From positions 1-64,000 of the forward strand of contig CACYWN010000005.1 of the NCBI GenBank assembly GCA_902778105.1: a stretch of 64,000 bases of DNA, in the 5' to 3' direction. Shown here one piece after another: positions 53,091 to 62,394 of the stretch (positions are counted from its first letter, which is position 1; the number at the start of each line of letters is the position of its first letter). The stretch is from an uncultured Bacteroidia bacterium. GTDB taxonomy: Bacteria; Bacteroidota; Bacteroidia; Bacteroidales; UBA932. Both the position numbers and the translations under genes were made by a program. The notes beneath the pieces are model-generated. The model did no database searches, was not told where the DNA came from, and saw only the letters and a program-made list of their open reading frames with translations.

Positions 53091-53672
53091 CTACGCAAAC
53101 AGTTCCTGCTCCACGATGTAGCAGAGGATGTGCCCGATGAGCGTCTGGCACTCCTGGATGCGGGGCGTTACCGTGGATGGAACGTGGATGACGTAGTCGT
53201 AATCGTCCATCGGACAAGGATTTGCGCCGACGATGGCAACGGAAGTGATGCCCTTGGCGCGGCAGGCGGCCAGGGCGTTCACGAGGTTCGGTGACTTGCC
53301 GGACGTGGATATCCCGATAAACACATCGCCCGGGCATCCCTGGGCTTCCACCTGGCGGGCGAAGAGCCGGTCGAAACCGTAGTCGTTGCCCACGGCCGTG
53401 ATGATGGAGGTGTCGGTGGAGAGGGACAGGGCTGCAAGGCCGGGCCGGTCGAAAGTGAACTTGTTCACCAGTTCCCCGGCCATGTGCTGCGCATCGGCCG
53501 CACTGCCGCCGTTGCCGGCCCAGAGCGTCTTGTGGCCGGCCTTGTAGGCCTCCACCACAACTCCGGCGATCCGGGCGATCCGGCTCATCAGGGCTTCATC
53601 GGAGAGGAGCATCTGCTTGGTGCGGACGGATTCCTCGATGTGTAAACGGATATCACGCAAAAACTTATCCAT
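53091..53672 (-). CDS. gmhA: Phosphoheptose isomerase (sedoheptulose 7-phosphate isomerase)
   Basis: A 193-residue SIS-domain enzyme making D-glycero-D-manno-heptose 7-phosphate. AGNGGSAADAQHMAGE, FDRPGLAALSLSTDTS, SGKSPN and the C-terminal QECQTLIGHILC are GmhA hallmarks. It is the last gene of the long polysaccharide operon, 6 bases after the DUF4886 gene. Other steps of an ADP- or GDP-heptose route are not certain here, although the kinase-nucleotidyltransferase fusion at 38645 is a candidate. Confidence 0.94.
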   Translation of the reverse strand: MDKFLRDIRLHIEESVRTKQMLLSDEALMSRIARIAGVVVEAYKAGHKTLWAGNGGSAADAQHMAGELVNKFTFDRPGLAALSLSTDTSIITAVGNDYGFDRLFARQVEAQGCPGDVFIGISTSGKSPNLVNALAACRAKGITSVAIVGANPCPMDDYDYVIHVPSTVTPRIQECQTLIGHILCYIVEQELFA

Positions 53673-53678
53673 GGTTCT

Positions 53679-54569
53679 TCATTTGATGGTTGTCACTTCA
53701 TAGGGGTGGAGGCAGGCCTGATGCGCCGCCTCGCGGCAAATCTTCGCCACTTCCTCCGGGACCGAGGCAGGACGATAGGGATTCTCCCGGACATCCTGGC
53801 CGGAAAAGGTCTCGAACCAGACACAGGCAGCCAGGAATCGGCCATATGTCAATTCCAGATGCAGTCCGTCGCGGTTGAGTTTGTCGCCCAGACGGGTCCG
53901 GGCGTTCTGGACGGCCGTGCCGGCAGGGATGACGATCCGGATGCCGCACGCCTCTACCGCCCGTTTCACGGCATCCATAATGGCCTCATACATAGCCTGT
54001 TGGTCATTGCCATAATTGGCAAAGGCCTCGTGGGTGGAGTTCGCCGGATAGGCCCAGGTCTGATGGAAGACGATCTCCGCGTCGGACCGCTCTCCAATCC
54101 AGGTCATCAGGTCGGGAAGATACGGGAAATAGGTATCATACAGGCCTGACAGGTCGCTCGCTTGCTGAAGGGAAATAAAGTCCCAAGGCTCATCCTGAAC
54201 GCCCTGCAGCAGCGTCTGGGTCTCCAAGGTGGCACTCCCTTTATCCGTGCGTTTGAAATAGCGGTATTCCGGACTTCCGGCCACGGCCCGCTTCCAATGA
54301 TGGACGAGGTAACTTCCCGGTGCAGAGACATTTCCGATGACGGCGGGAATGCCGGCTTCGTGGAAAAGTTCCCACAGATTCTGCTCCACGGCATCGGAGG
54401 AGAAACTGTTGCCGATGGCCAGGATCCGGAGGGTGTCCGGAGGTGTCGGGGCGGGCGGATCCGGAGTAGGATTGTCCGGAATAACCGGGTCATCCTGGAC
54501 AGGAACGTCCGGCCTCGAACAACTGCAGAGGATGGGCAGTAACAGCAGGATGGACAGGAGTTTTCTCAT
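53679..54569 (-). CDS. DUF4886 SGNH-like lipoprotein
   Basis: A 296-residue exported lipoprotein (LPILCSCS lipobox) with a proline-rich linker (about 22-44) and a DUF4886 domain. The AIGNSFSSD near the start and DGLHLE near residue 235 resemble the Ser and Asp-His blocks of SGNH/GDSL hydrolases, so an esterase acting on acylated glycans is plausible. It overlaps the upstream glycosyltransferase gene by 4 bases, within the polysaccharide operon. Function inferred from fold and context. Confidence 0.82.
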   Translation of the reverse strand: MRKLLSILLLLPILCSCSRPDVPVQDDPVIPDNPTPDPPAPTPPDTLRILAIGNSFSSDAVEQNLWELFHEAGIPAVIGNVSAPGSYLVHHWKRAVAGSPEYRYFKRTDKGSATLETQTLLQGVQDEPWDFISLQQASDLSGLYDTYFPYLPDLMTWIGERSDAEIVFHQTWAYPANSTHEAFANYGNDQQAMYEAIMDAVKRAVEACGIRIVIPAGTAVQNARTRLGDKLNRDGLHLELTYGRFLAACVWFETFSGQDVRENPYRPASVPEEVAKICREAAHQACLHPYEVTTIK

Positions 54570-55564
54570 CGTAATCCCTTCAAAAGAGTCGAGAAACAGG
54601 TGGCGAACCGGTCCGGATGCAGGTTATCCCGCAGGGTCAGGGACCGCCCGTCAGGGAATCCGTCCAGCAGGGAGGAAAGGTATTCGGTCATCATGGGAAC
54701 ATCCATAGGATCAACGTCATAGCCGTTGAAACTGACGCGGACGAGGGCGGATGAGCCGGCCTTCCGGGACACGATGACCTTGGCTCCGGCCATCAACGCC
54801 TCCCCCGTCACGGCACCGTAAGCTTCCTGCGTGCTGGGGAGCACGAGGATGTCGATCAGGTTGTACCAGGCGAGTAGCTCATCGCCGGACAGCATTCCGG
54901 TGAAAAGGGCCTCTGGGGCCATGGCCTCCAGGGACGCCCGGTCCGGTCCATCGCCGATGATTACGAGCGTCGCCCGATCCTTCAAAGGTTCGAAGGCGCG
55001 GATCAGGGTCGGGACATTCTTCAGCCCCACCAGCCGGCCAACGAAGGCGACAACAGGCTTTTCCGAAGGTCTCATCCGCTCTGACAAGGGCAAGACACGC
55101 TCGAGTTCCGGACGGATGCGTCGCTCGTCGGCCAGGATGGGCATCACCAGGCCTTTCCCGTAATGCTTCCGGTACCATTCTGCCACCTCCGGGCTGTGTA
55201 GGATGATGTTGTCCAGCCATTTGGGAACGATCCGGCGGGCCAGGTGGTGCTTCCACCCGAAGTCGTGGCCCTGGATCATGTCCATGCTGCAGTCACAGAA
55301 GGATACCACTTTGAATCCCAAACTTTTACGAAGCCATAACGCCAGGATGGCCGCCGCGGAAAACTCCGGGACGAAGACAATCCTGGGCCGCGCCTGACGG
55401 AAGAGTGCCGGCAAGGTCCGCAGGGACCAGGGACGCACGTCCAGCCCGGGGACTCCTTCCCGGACTTCCTCGAAGCAGATGACACAGTCCAGCTCCTGCG
55501 CCAGGGAGCGGTACAGGTCCATCCGGTAAGGGGCCGGCATATTCGACAGGTACAGGTTAGGCAT
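54566..55564 (-). CDS. GT4-type glycosyltransferase (GT-B fold)
   Basis: A 332-residue GT-B enzyme. It begins MPNLYLSNMPAPYRMDLYR, with a donor-binding C-terminal half containing FVGRLVGLKNVPTLI, VIIGDGPDR and LPSTQEAYGAVTGEAL (the EX7E-like motif). The start is ATG 55564, 8 bases inside the preceding gene. An in-frame extension further upstream falls within that gene. Sugar specificity is unknown. It is followed, with a 4-base overlap, by the DUF4886 gene. Confidence 0.88.
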   Translation of the reverse strand: MPNLYLSNMPAPYRMDLYRSLAQELDCVICFEEVREGVPGLDVRPWSLRTLPALFRQARPRIVFVPEFSAAAILALWLRKSLGFKVVSFCDCSMDMIQGHDFGWKHHLARRIVPKWLDNIILHSPEVAEWYRKHYGKGLVMPILADERRIRPELERVLPLSERMRPSEKPVVAFVGRLVGLKNVPTLIRAFEPLKDRATLVIIGDGPDRASLEAMAPEALFTGMLSGDELLAWYNLIDILVLPSTQEAYGAVTGEALMAGAKVIVSRKAGSSALVRVSFNGYDVDPMDVPMMTEYLSSLLDGFPDGRSLTLRDNLHPDRFATCFSTLLKGLR

Positions 55565-56645
55565 CGAGTTCTTGCTGTAGGATGCCGACCAGGCGGGATT
55601 CGAAGACATCGGCCGTAAACGCTTCCAGGAAGCGTCGATGGCCACACGCTCCCATCTCTTTTCTCAGACTACTGTCCATCAATAGCTTGCGGATGGCATC
55701 CGCCACGGATTGCGGGTCATGGACCGGGCAGATGAAACCATTTTCCCCATCCCGGACGATATCGGGGATGGCCCCTTCATCCGTCGTGACGACAGGCAGT
55801 CCGGCCGCCATCGCTTCCAGCAACACCAGCGGGAAGCAGTCCAACCAGGAAGGGAACACGAAGACGTCGGCGCCGGACAGGGCGGACCACTTGTCCGCGC
55901 CGTATTTCGGGCCGGCATAACGGACCCGGCCATCCAGGCCTTTTTCGTGTATCTCCGCATCCAACGAGGCCGCCGAATAATCTTCCGTCTCCTTCCCGAC
56001 CAGTTCGCAGTCAAAGTCAAGTCCTTCATCCTGAAGGATTTTGAAGGCATCCAGCAGGACCGGAACGCCCTTGGAGCGGATCAGGTTAGACAGGAAAAGC
56101 AGGCGGGGACGCACAGGCTCATCGCTCTGGGGAATCACCGGCACAGCGATGCCGTTCGCGCAGTAAGACACCCGCTCTGCGGGGACATACTTCTGCATAT
56201 CGGGATACAACCGAGGTGAGAGCAAAATGACACGCGCTCGACGGAACAGACGATGGTACAGGAAGTTATCCAGTAACCGCCCCTGCCGCTCCGCCACGCC
56301 TTTGTTGTGGAAATGCAGCACGACCTTCGCTCTCTCCACGCAGCGTTTTACCAGCACATCTTTCAGCAGGCCAGGCATCGTCGACGAAGGCGTAAGGTAC
56401 ACCAGGTCCGGCTTCCATTCGCGGACTTCCTTCCGCACCTGACAAAGCAGGCGGAAGAGGACCGTCAGTTTCTTCCAGGCAAAACGGCCGACCTCCTCGA
56501 TGGACTGCGAGGCGGAAAGGTTGACATACCGCGTCTCGAAGGCCTCGTTCACCCGGGCGCTTTTCCGGATCAGACGGCCCATCTCCGCCGCCCCGTGACA
56601 GGGAGGCGGGAGGTGCAGGACAAACAGGACCTTCGGCTTACTCAT
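55557..56645 (-). CDS. GT4-type glycosyltransferase (GT-B fold)
   Basis: A 362-residue GT-B enzyme starting MSKPKVLFVLHLPPPCHGAAE. The C-terminal half has LFLSNLIRSKGVPVLLDAF, YAGPKYGADK and FPSWLDCFPLVLLEAMAAG, a classic GT4 donor site. Start ATG 56645 lies 8 bases inside the upstream beta-helix gene. It is the partner that directly follows a beta-helix protein, the same order seen with the other beta-helix paralogue. Confidence 0.92.
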   Translation of the reverse strand: MSKPKVLFVLHLPPPCHGAAEMGRLIRKSARVNEAFETRYVNLSASQSIEEVGRFAWKKLTVLFRLLCQVRKEVREWKPDLVYLTPSSTMPGLLKDVLVKRCVERAKVVLHFHNKGVAERQGRLLDNFLYHRLFRRARVILLSPRLYPDMQKYVPAERVSYCANGIAVPVIPQSDEPVRPRLLFLSNLIRSKGVPVLLDAFKILQDEGLDFDCELVGKETEDYSAASLDAEIHEKGLDGRVRYAGPKYGADKWSALSGADVFVFPSWLDCFPLVLLEAMAAGLPVVTTDEGAIPDIVRDGENGFICPVHDPQSVADAIRKLLMDSSLRKEMGACGHRRFLEAFTADVFESRLVGILQQELDA

Positions 56646-58083
56646 CGCGGTTCCAGAAGCGGATGTCGCCATCTACTGTATTGTTTTCCAATGTATTACC
56701 CACATTGACCTTCCGGATGGCCGAGGCGGGGTCGTTCTCGATGGAGAGCATCTTCCGCAGGTCGATGCAATAATAGTTCCGGATCCGGAGCACCCGGTTC
56801 CCGACGATATGGACATTCACGGTCCCGTCGTCGCAGAAGATGCCCCGGTTCTGGCCGTAGCCGCCGATGTCGTGGATATAATTGTCCCGGATGGTGACAT
56901 CGCGGTTGATGGTCCAGGTGTACACGGCGCCGGAATCCATCAGGTAGCGGTTGAACGACGGCGTGCAGAACAACTCGTTCTTCTCCATCACGCCGGATGC
57001 AGAAGCCGGCATCGGGTCCTTCCAATGGGTGCCGATGCCCACCGCCCCGTAGGTGAAATCCTTGAACACGTTTCCATGGACCAGGAAATGCCCACCCCGG
57101 AGCTGGAGGCAGAACGAATTCTCCATCAGTAACCCGGTGTCTGTGAACCGGTTATCTGCGAATTCCGCACCCGAAGAGAAAGAATCCACGGTGATGCCTT
57201 GCCGCCAGCTATGCTCCACATCGTTCTCCCGGAACAGGAAGTTGTTCGTCCGCTGGACATGGATGATGTCGCTGTGGATATGCTCGAACCGGCAGCCGGA
57301 AACTTCGATGGAAGTGGCGTCATTCGCATAGAACTGCATCAGGCAATCCTCTCCCCCATTGCCGAGGAAACGGGCTCCGTGGAGGCGGAAGGAACCGATG
57401 TAGCAGTTGAACATCGTCAGGAACTTGCAGGCCGTACCGCGGTGCAGGTTCGCGGGAGCCTTGCGGGAATCCAGCAGGGAGTAGCGGGGCAAAACCTTCT
57501 CGAACTTGAAGTCCGCATCAATGTCATGATTGGGATCGCCATCAGAAGTGACCCCTTGCGCAGTGAAATAGATATACCCGCCCTGTATCTTCTGAACCGG
57601 ATACCGGCCACTCCGATACCACTGAGTCAGAATCACATACAATCCATTTGCATCTTTCTCCGTCAGATCCTTTCCGCCGGTCATGACCCGGCAGAGACCC
57701 GATTTCCGGTTGACGATTTCAGGACGTTTCTTCACCTGGATGGGAGCGCTCAGACGGTCCTTGCAGGAAAGGTCCTTCAGCGAAAGGAGTACGTCCCCGT
57801 ACGAATGGGACCCCAGATCGGCAGGAATGAACACGGCACCCTCGCACTCCAGTGAAAGTCTCAGGGTCGATGCCGACAAGTTCTTGAATTCCAGCTGGTT
57901 CTCCTTGAACTGATACGTCCCTTTCGCGAAACGCACCGTGATCTCTTTCGCGCCTGATTTCGCCAGGGTCGTAATCCGGGCGGACAGGACATCGAAATCG
58001 GCCTGGGAGGACACGGTCACCGTCTCCGCGGCAAGGACGGCAGGGAGCAGGAGAAGCAGGAGGGAAAGGAGTCGCTTAACCAT
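56638..58083 (-). CDS. Exported right-handed beta-helix protein (paralogue A)
   Basis: A 481-residue protein with a signal peptide (MVKRLLSLLLLLLPAVLAAE) and a right-handed parallel beta-helix of the pectate-lyase/AlgG type (residues about 230-470, repeated FRENDVEHS, IRDNYIHDIG, IVGNRVLRI coils). It is clearly paralogous to the product of 60066-61565. In polysaccharide operons such folds are found in lyases and C5-epimerases that act on the polymer in the periplasm. Catalytic residues cannot be assigned. Confidence 0.85.
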   Translation of the reverse strand: MVKRLLSLLLLLLPAVLAAETVTVSSQADFDVLSARITTLAKSGAKEITVRFAKGTYQFKENQLEFKNLSASTLRLSLECEGAVFIPADLGSHSYGDVLLSLKDLSCKDRLSAPIQVKKRPEIVNRKSGLCRVMTGGKDLTEKDANGLYVILTQWYRSGRYPVQKIQGGYIYFTAQGVTSDGDPNHDIDADFKFEKVLPRYSLLDSRKAPANLHRGTACKFLTMFNCYIGSFRLHGARFLGNGGEDCLMQFYANDATSIEVSGCRFEHIHSDIIHVQRTNNFLFRENDVEHSWRQGITVDSFSSGAEFADNRFTDTGLLMENSFCLQLRGGHFLVHGNVFKDFTYGAVGIGTHWKDPMPASASGVMEKNELFCTPSFNRYLMDSGAVYTWTINRDVTIRDNYIHDIGGYGQNRGIFCDDGTVNVHIVGNRVLRIRNYYCIDLRKMLSIENDPASAIRKVNVGNTLENNTVDGDIRFWNRDE

Positions 58084-58960
58084 AGATCAGATACATCAGG
58101 CGGGACCAGGCCCGGCGGACCGGGGAATGATAGCGGAGGGCGGAACGACGGAGGGAAGGGACGGTTTCCACCGCGGACGGGAATCGGAAAGACTCCTTTT
58201 CCGCCGCGGCCATGTCGAACTTGAAGCGGCTGTATTTGTGGCAGTTGGTTCCGTCCCCTTCGAAGCCGGCGGACGGATCCACGAGGCTCCGGACCGGGAA
58301 CAGGGAGGCCTTTCCTTGGATGAACTGACTGTAACAGAAGCGGATAGCCCACGACTGGTTGCGTCCTTCCATCCAGTCCCGGAGCATTTTCGCGCAGTCG
58401 GAGCCGCCCCAGCGGTTGAAGGCCCGGGCGTTCTTCTGCAGGGAGGCCGGCGTCGGATTCCAGTCCACGGACTGCCAACGGTCCCGCCAGGTGCCCCAGC
58501 CCCAGGAGGAGCTGCGGGGGCCGAAATAGGCATCGAAACCATATCCTTCGGGAACGGTAACCCGGTTCGTATAGCCGCAGACCGAGAAAACTTCCGGCTC
58601 CGAAGCGTAACGCGCCAGCGCCTGGTTCATATAGGCCAGGAAAGCCGGATGGACAAGGAGGTCGTCCTCCACGACAATCACGGTATCACTGACTTCCAGT
58701 ACGCGCTCGACACCGGCGATGACCGAGGCGGCGAGGCCGCGGTTTTCCGGGGCACAGGTGACCTCCACGGAGCGAAAACCTTTTGCCTCCCGGGCAACAG
58801 CCCGGACGGCATCCGCCTTCTCCGCATCCGCCGGCCCCTTGGGCCCGTCGATCCGGACATAAAGGTCGGTATCGGCAGCCATATCATTGGCAGCCAAGGC
58901 TTCCAGGGCCTTTCTCAAGGCCTCCGGACGGTTATAGGCGACGAGGACGACTGGGGTCAT
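58076..58960 (-). CDS. Family 2-like glycosyltransferase
   Basis: A 294-residue GT-A enzyme. It begins PVVLVAYNRPEALRKAL, with the metal-binding VVEDDLLVHP (about 96-105), SSSWGWGTWRDRW and a C-terminal FEGDGTNC. The layout fits small glycosyltransferases that recall GNT-I-like proteins in bacterial glycan loci. It overlaps paralogue A by 8 bases downstream and the GT-B gene by 4 bases upstream. Sugar unknown. Confidence 0.88.
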   Translation of the reverse strand: MTPVVLVAYNRPEALRKALEALAANDMAADTDLYVRIDGPKGPADAEKADAVRAVAREAKGFRSVEVTCAPENRGLAASVIAGVERVLEVSDTVIVVEDDLLVHPAFLAYMNQALARYASEPEVFSVCGYTNRVTVPEGYGFDAYFGPRSSSWGWGTWRDRWQSVDWNPTPASLQKNARAFNRWGGSDCAKMLRDWMEGRNQSWAIRFCYSQFIQGKASLFPVRSLVDPSAGFEGDGTNCHKYSRFKFDMAAAEKESFRFPSAVETVPSLRRSALRYHSPVRRAWSRLMYLIYG

Positions 58961-60069
58961 GCTTGCATCAGTTTACGGAGGCGTTCCACGCCCGCCTCAA
59001 AGGAGAAGATCCGGTCATACAGCTCCCGGCACCGGACAGGGTCGCTGTCACAGGAAAGGAGTCCGGAAAGCGCCTTCCGGAAGCTGGCCGGGTCGTCATA
59101 CACGAACAGCGAAAGGCCCTCAAAGGCTTCATATCCGCGGGCGGACACGCGATGCACGAGGGCCGGCAAGCCCTCGCGGAGACCGTCCATCACGCGGAGT
59201 TTCACCCCGCCTCCGCAGTCCACGGGACACAGATAATACCGGGCTCGCGCAAGGACGGCGGACATATCGGCCGGGGTGTCGACAAATTCAGCACCCACCT
59301 CGGAAAGTCGTTGCTGCAGGGCCGTGGAAGCCTCTTTTCCAGCGACGAGAAGCCGGGCATCAGGGACCATTTCCTTCAGGATGGGATAGTAATCGGACAG
59401 CCAGGGAAGCAGGGATGAAACGGTCTGCCGGGCACCCAGGTTGCCCGTGATGGCGAACACAGGTTCGCACACGGCCACAGATGCCCGCGGCTGGGAAGGG
59501 CCGTATTCGAAAGTGCCCCACAGGGAGATGTTCCCCCCGTACTTCGACTCAAACAGGCGGGCATCGTCCGGGGTCAGGACCAGATTGAGGTCCGCAGTAC
59601 GGACGGCCTCCCGCTCGGTCCGGACCGTCGCCGGAAGCAGGATCGGACGCAGCAGGACCGGCGTATTGTCCCGGGTGTACTCCTGCTCAAAATTGTCGTG
59701 GACCACGACGATCCGGGCTCCCGATGCGCGGGCGTCCCGGATGATGCGGGAGGAGCACTTGCTGTTCTGGAACACGATGAGGTCGAAGTGCTCCCGGGCC
59801 AAAAGTTCCCGGAACGGCTTCTCAAAACGGTGCAGGATCCCCTTAAAGAAAATGCGGGCCAGTTTCGCGGGACGCGGAGCCGGATCGGTGACGCCGATTT
59901 TCCGGATTTCTTCCCGCAGTCCGTCGGGCCCAGTCTCCCCTTTCCGGACAGGATACAACAAGGTAACATCTTCATACAGAGCCGAGAAGGCGTTAATATA
60001 AGCCCGGGCTCCGAAGGCGCCGCCCCCGTATCCGGTCAGGTAATTGTATGTGACGATCAGGACTTTCAT
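58957..60069 (-). CDS. GT-B glycosyltransferase
   Basis: A 370-residue GT-B enzyme starting MKVLIVTYNYLTGYGGGAFGARAY. The C-terminal half has FAITGNLGARQTVSSLL, ARYYLCPVDCGGGVKLRVMDGL (cut here) and a GLPALVHRVSARGYE donor site. Start ATG 60069 gives an ATGA overlap with the upstream beta-helix gene and is preferred to an ATG 18 bases earlier. It is the partner following beta-helix paralogue B. Confidence 0.88.
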   Translation of the reverse strand: MKVLIVTYNYLTGYGGGAFGARAYINAFSALYEDVTLLYPVRKGETGPDGLREEIRKIGVTDPAPRPAKLARIFFKGILHRFEKPFRELLAREHFDLIVFQNSKCSSRIIRDARASGARIVVVHDNFEQEYTRDNTPVLLRPILLPATVRTEREAVRTADLNLVLTPDDARLFESKYGGNISLWGTFEYGPSQPRASVAVCEPVFAITGNLGARQTVSSLLPWLSDYYPILKEMVPDARLLVAGKEASTALQQRLSEVGAEFVDTPADMSAVLARARYYLCPVDCGGGVKLRVMDGLREGLPALVHRVSARGYEAFEGLSLFVYDDPASFRKALSGLLSCDSDPVRCRELYDRIFSFEAGVERLRKLMQA

Positions 60070-61565
60070 CGGTTCCTGCTTTTCCATTCGCGGACCACCG
60101 TTTCCCGGTCATATCCCTCGGAAAGATGGATGTTTTCTCCCTTGAAACTCGTCGGATCATCCTTGCGGACATAGAACCGGCCCGGTCCGTCCAGGATGTT
60201 CCCGTCCATACGGTTGCCCACATTGACCCGCCGAATCATGCAGTTCCGTTTCCGTTCCACCCGGAAAGCGCGCCGCAGGTCGATATCCCTTCCACCGGGG
60301 ATGTTCAGGAGCAGATTCCCGGACACCTCCACATTCACGGCCCCGTCGTCAGCAAAGATGCCGCGGTTGCCGTGCGGCCCGTCGATATCGTGGATATAAT
60401 TGTTGCGGATGGCCACATCCTTGTTCTGCGTCCACACGTAAATGGCCCCTCCATCAATCAGTTCCCGGGGAACCCCGCTCCGGAAAGCTTCGGACATGCA
60501 GATTTCGTTGTCCTCCACCACCCCGGAGGTGATGCAGCCGGTACTGTCCGAAAAATGCAGTCCCACGCCCACGGCGGAATAGGAGAAATCTTCGAAATAG
60601 TTTTCCCGGACTACGAAGCCTTGTCCCTTGCAGTCCACGATGGGGGTATTGGTCATCTGGAGACCGTTGTCGATGAAGCGGTTCCCTTCCACGAGGGCGT
60701 CATCCACGCCGGCCGAAAGCCGGACCGCACCCAGGTAACAATCCTGGAACAAGCTGTTCCTCAATCGGATATGGTCGGTACTGTCCGCCTGGAACACTTG
60801 GGATCTCATTCCTTCGAACCGGCAACTGTCCACCCGGACCGAATCCGCATGGACATCGCGGAAATCCAGCAGCGGCTTCCCGGCGCCATTGCCCAGGAAA
60901 TGAAGTCCGGCCAAACGGACCTCCCCCAGGCGTGCGTTTTCCACAGTAAGGAAATTCGAGGCGGCACAGGGATAGGCCGATGCGGCCTTCCGCGGGGAGA
61001 ACAGCATATAGCGGGGCAGGCAGCGGCCGAACCGCAACTCGGACCAGATGCGGGTCCGGTACGGGACACGGCGGAACCAGACCCATCCCCGGGAGATCTT
61101 GACTACATCGTAAACGGCCCCCACAAACCACTGGGACAAAATGAGTTTCATCCCAGCCGCATCGGCCTCGGAAACGTCGGATTCGCCCTTGCAACGAAGG
61201 ACATAGAGCCCTTTCCGGAACGGAATGCGAACCGGCCAGAAACCGGCCTTTCTCACGGGAGGCAAGGCGTCGACGGCCTTCCGCTTCTCCAAGTCCACGA
61301 ATCCGTTCTCGAACTTCGGTTCCGTCCCGTCCCGGGCTCCCACCAGGACGGCACCGTTTCCTTGAAGGCGCAGGACCATTTCCGGTGCCTGGACCCCCGA
61401 AAAGCACAGGTGGCCTTCCCGGAAGAAATAGGTTCCAGGCGCAAAACGGACATCCATCTCCCGCTCCCCCGCTACCAAGGCGGAGTCGATCCGCTCCCCC
61501 AGCCGGTCGAAATCCTGCTGGCCGGTCACGGAAAAGACGACGGAAAGAAGAAGGGCTAGGAGCAT
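60066..61565 (-). CDS. Exported right-handed beta-helix protein (paralogue B)
   Basis: A 499-residue protein with a signal peptide (MLLALLLSVVFSVTG) and a right-handed beta-helix. It shares with paralogue A the layout and many motifs: GTYFFREG vs GTYQFKEN, LILSQWF vs VILTQWY, GAIYVWTQNKDVAIR vs GAVYTWTINRDVTIR, and NYIHDI with NRGIF. The two are homologous over nearly full length. Likely periplasmic modification or cleavage of the polymer; unproven. It lies 1 base after the GT2 gene at 61567. Confidence 0.85.
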   Translation of the reverse strand: MLLALLLSVVFSVTGQQDFDRLGERIDSALVAGEREMDVRFAPGTYFFREGHLCFSGVQAPEMVLRLQGNGAVLVGARDGTEPKFENGFVDLEKRKAVDALPPVRKAGFWPVRIPFRKGLYVLRCKGESDVSEADAAGMKLILSQWFVGAVYDVVKISRGWVWFRRVPYRTRIWSELRFGRCLPRYMLFSPRKAASAYPCAASNFLTVENARLGEVRLAGLHFLGNGAGKPLLDFRDVHADSVRVDSCRFEGMRSQVFQADSTDHIRLRNSLFQDCYLGAVRLSAGVDDALVEGNRFIDNGLQMTNTPIVDCKGQGFVVRENYFEDFSYSAVGVGLHFSDSTGCITSGVVEDNEICMSEAFRSGVPRELIDGGAIYVWTQNKDVAIRNNYIHDIDGPHGNRGIFADDGAVNVEVSGNLLLNIPGGRDIDLRRAFRVERKRNCMIRRVNVGNRMDGNILDGPGRFYVRKDDPTSFKGENIHLSEGYDRETVVREWKSRNR

Positions 61566-61566
61566 C

Positions 61567-62394
61567 TTATCGTTTTACGCTGAGTATCAGGCGATAAATC
61601 CATCCGGCCAGCGTGGTCTGCCAGACCGGATAGCCTTTGTACCGACGATAGAAATAGGCGTCGCTCTGGAATCGGAGCCAGGCCGCCTTCGTCCGGTCGA
61701 TATGGGAGCGGATCGTCGCCCCGTGTTCGTGGACAACGGTGACGGACGGCAGGAAATAAACCTTTTTCCCGATGGCGTTCATCCGCTCGCTGAGGATGGA
61801 TTCCTCGGCATACAGGAAGGTGTGCGGGTCCATCCCGCCGGCCCTCTCCCAGTCCTCCCTCCGGCAAAGGAAGAAGGAACCCATCACGCGATAATGACAC
61901 CCTTCCTGGGCCTCCTCGGAGGCATCCAGCAGGAACTTCCGCCGCTTGGCCTCTTTGGAAAGGAAAGGCGTGCTCAGGTACATCCACACGTAGCGGTTCC
62001 AAAGGCCCATATAGGGCTCCGGTGACTGCCTGCGTCCGTCCAGGCCCACGACCTCCGGACCGATGACACCGATCTCCGGATCCGCTTCCAGCTTCGTTAC
62101 CAAGGCTTCTACAACGTTGTCGGAAGCGAGGTGCAGGTCGGAATTCGTAAACAGAAGATACTCAGCATCTTTCAATGCCTCCGCCCCGGCATTGCAGCCA
62201 GCGGCGAACCCGTCGTTGGGCCGCACCAGGACTTCCGCCCCGGTCCGCTCCCTCAGCGTCCGGGCCTGCGCTTCATCGCCCCCGTTATCCACGACCACCA
62301 GCCGGTACGGCATCCGGATACGGGAGACTTCCTCCCGTATGAACCGTTCCGTTCGGTCATACTCACGATAATTGACGATAATGATACCGAGCAT
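61567..62394 (-). CDS. Rhamnosyltransferase-like family 2 glycosyltransferase
   Basis: A 275-residue GT2 enzyme of the WbbL type. It has IIIVNYREYDRTERFI, VVDNGG, RPNDGFAAGCNAG and the metal site FTNSDLHL (about 80-87), followed by GPEVVGLDGRRQ. WbbL-like enzymes often use dTDP-L-rhamnose, and rfbA lies nearby, but the rest of that pathway is not seen. Its start lies 32 bases inside the end of the polymerase gene. Confidence 0.9.
   Translation of the reverse strand: MLGIIIVNYREYDRTERFIREEVSRIRMPYRLVVVDNGGDEAQARTLRERTGAEVLVRPNDGFAAGCNAGAEALKDAEYLLFTNSDLHLASDNVVEALVTKLEADPEIGVIGPEVVGLDGRRQSPEPYMGLWNRYVWMYLSTPFLSKEAKRRKFLLDASEEAQEGCHYRVMGSFFLCRREDWERAGGMDPHTFLYAEESILSERMNAIGKKVYFLPSVTVVHEHGATIRSHIDRTKAAWLRFQSDAYFYRRYKGYPVWQTTLAGWIYRLILSVKR

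Noticed and set aside
52965..53294. Small + strand coding frame in and after the nested repeat
   Set aside because: It starts in the terminator stem and runs antisense through gmhA; no homology is recognisable.
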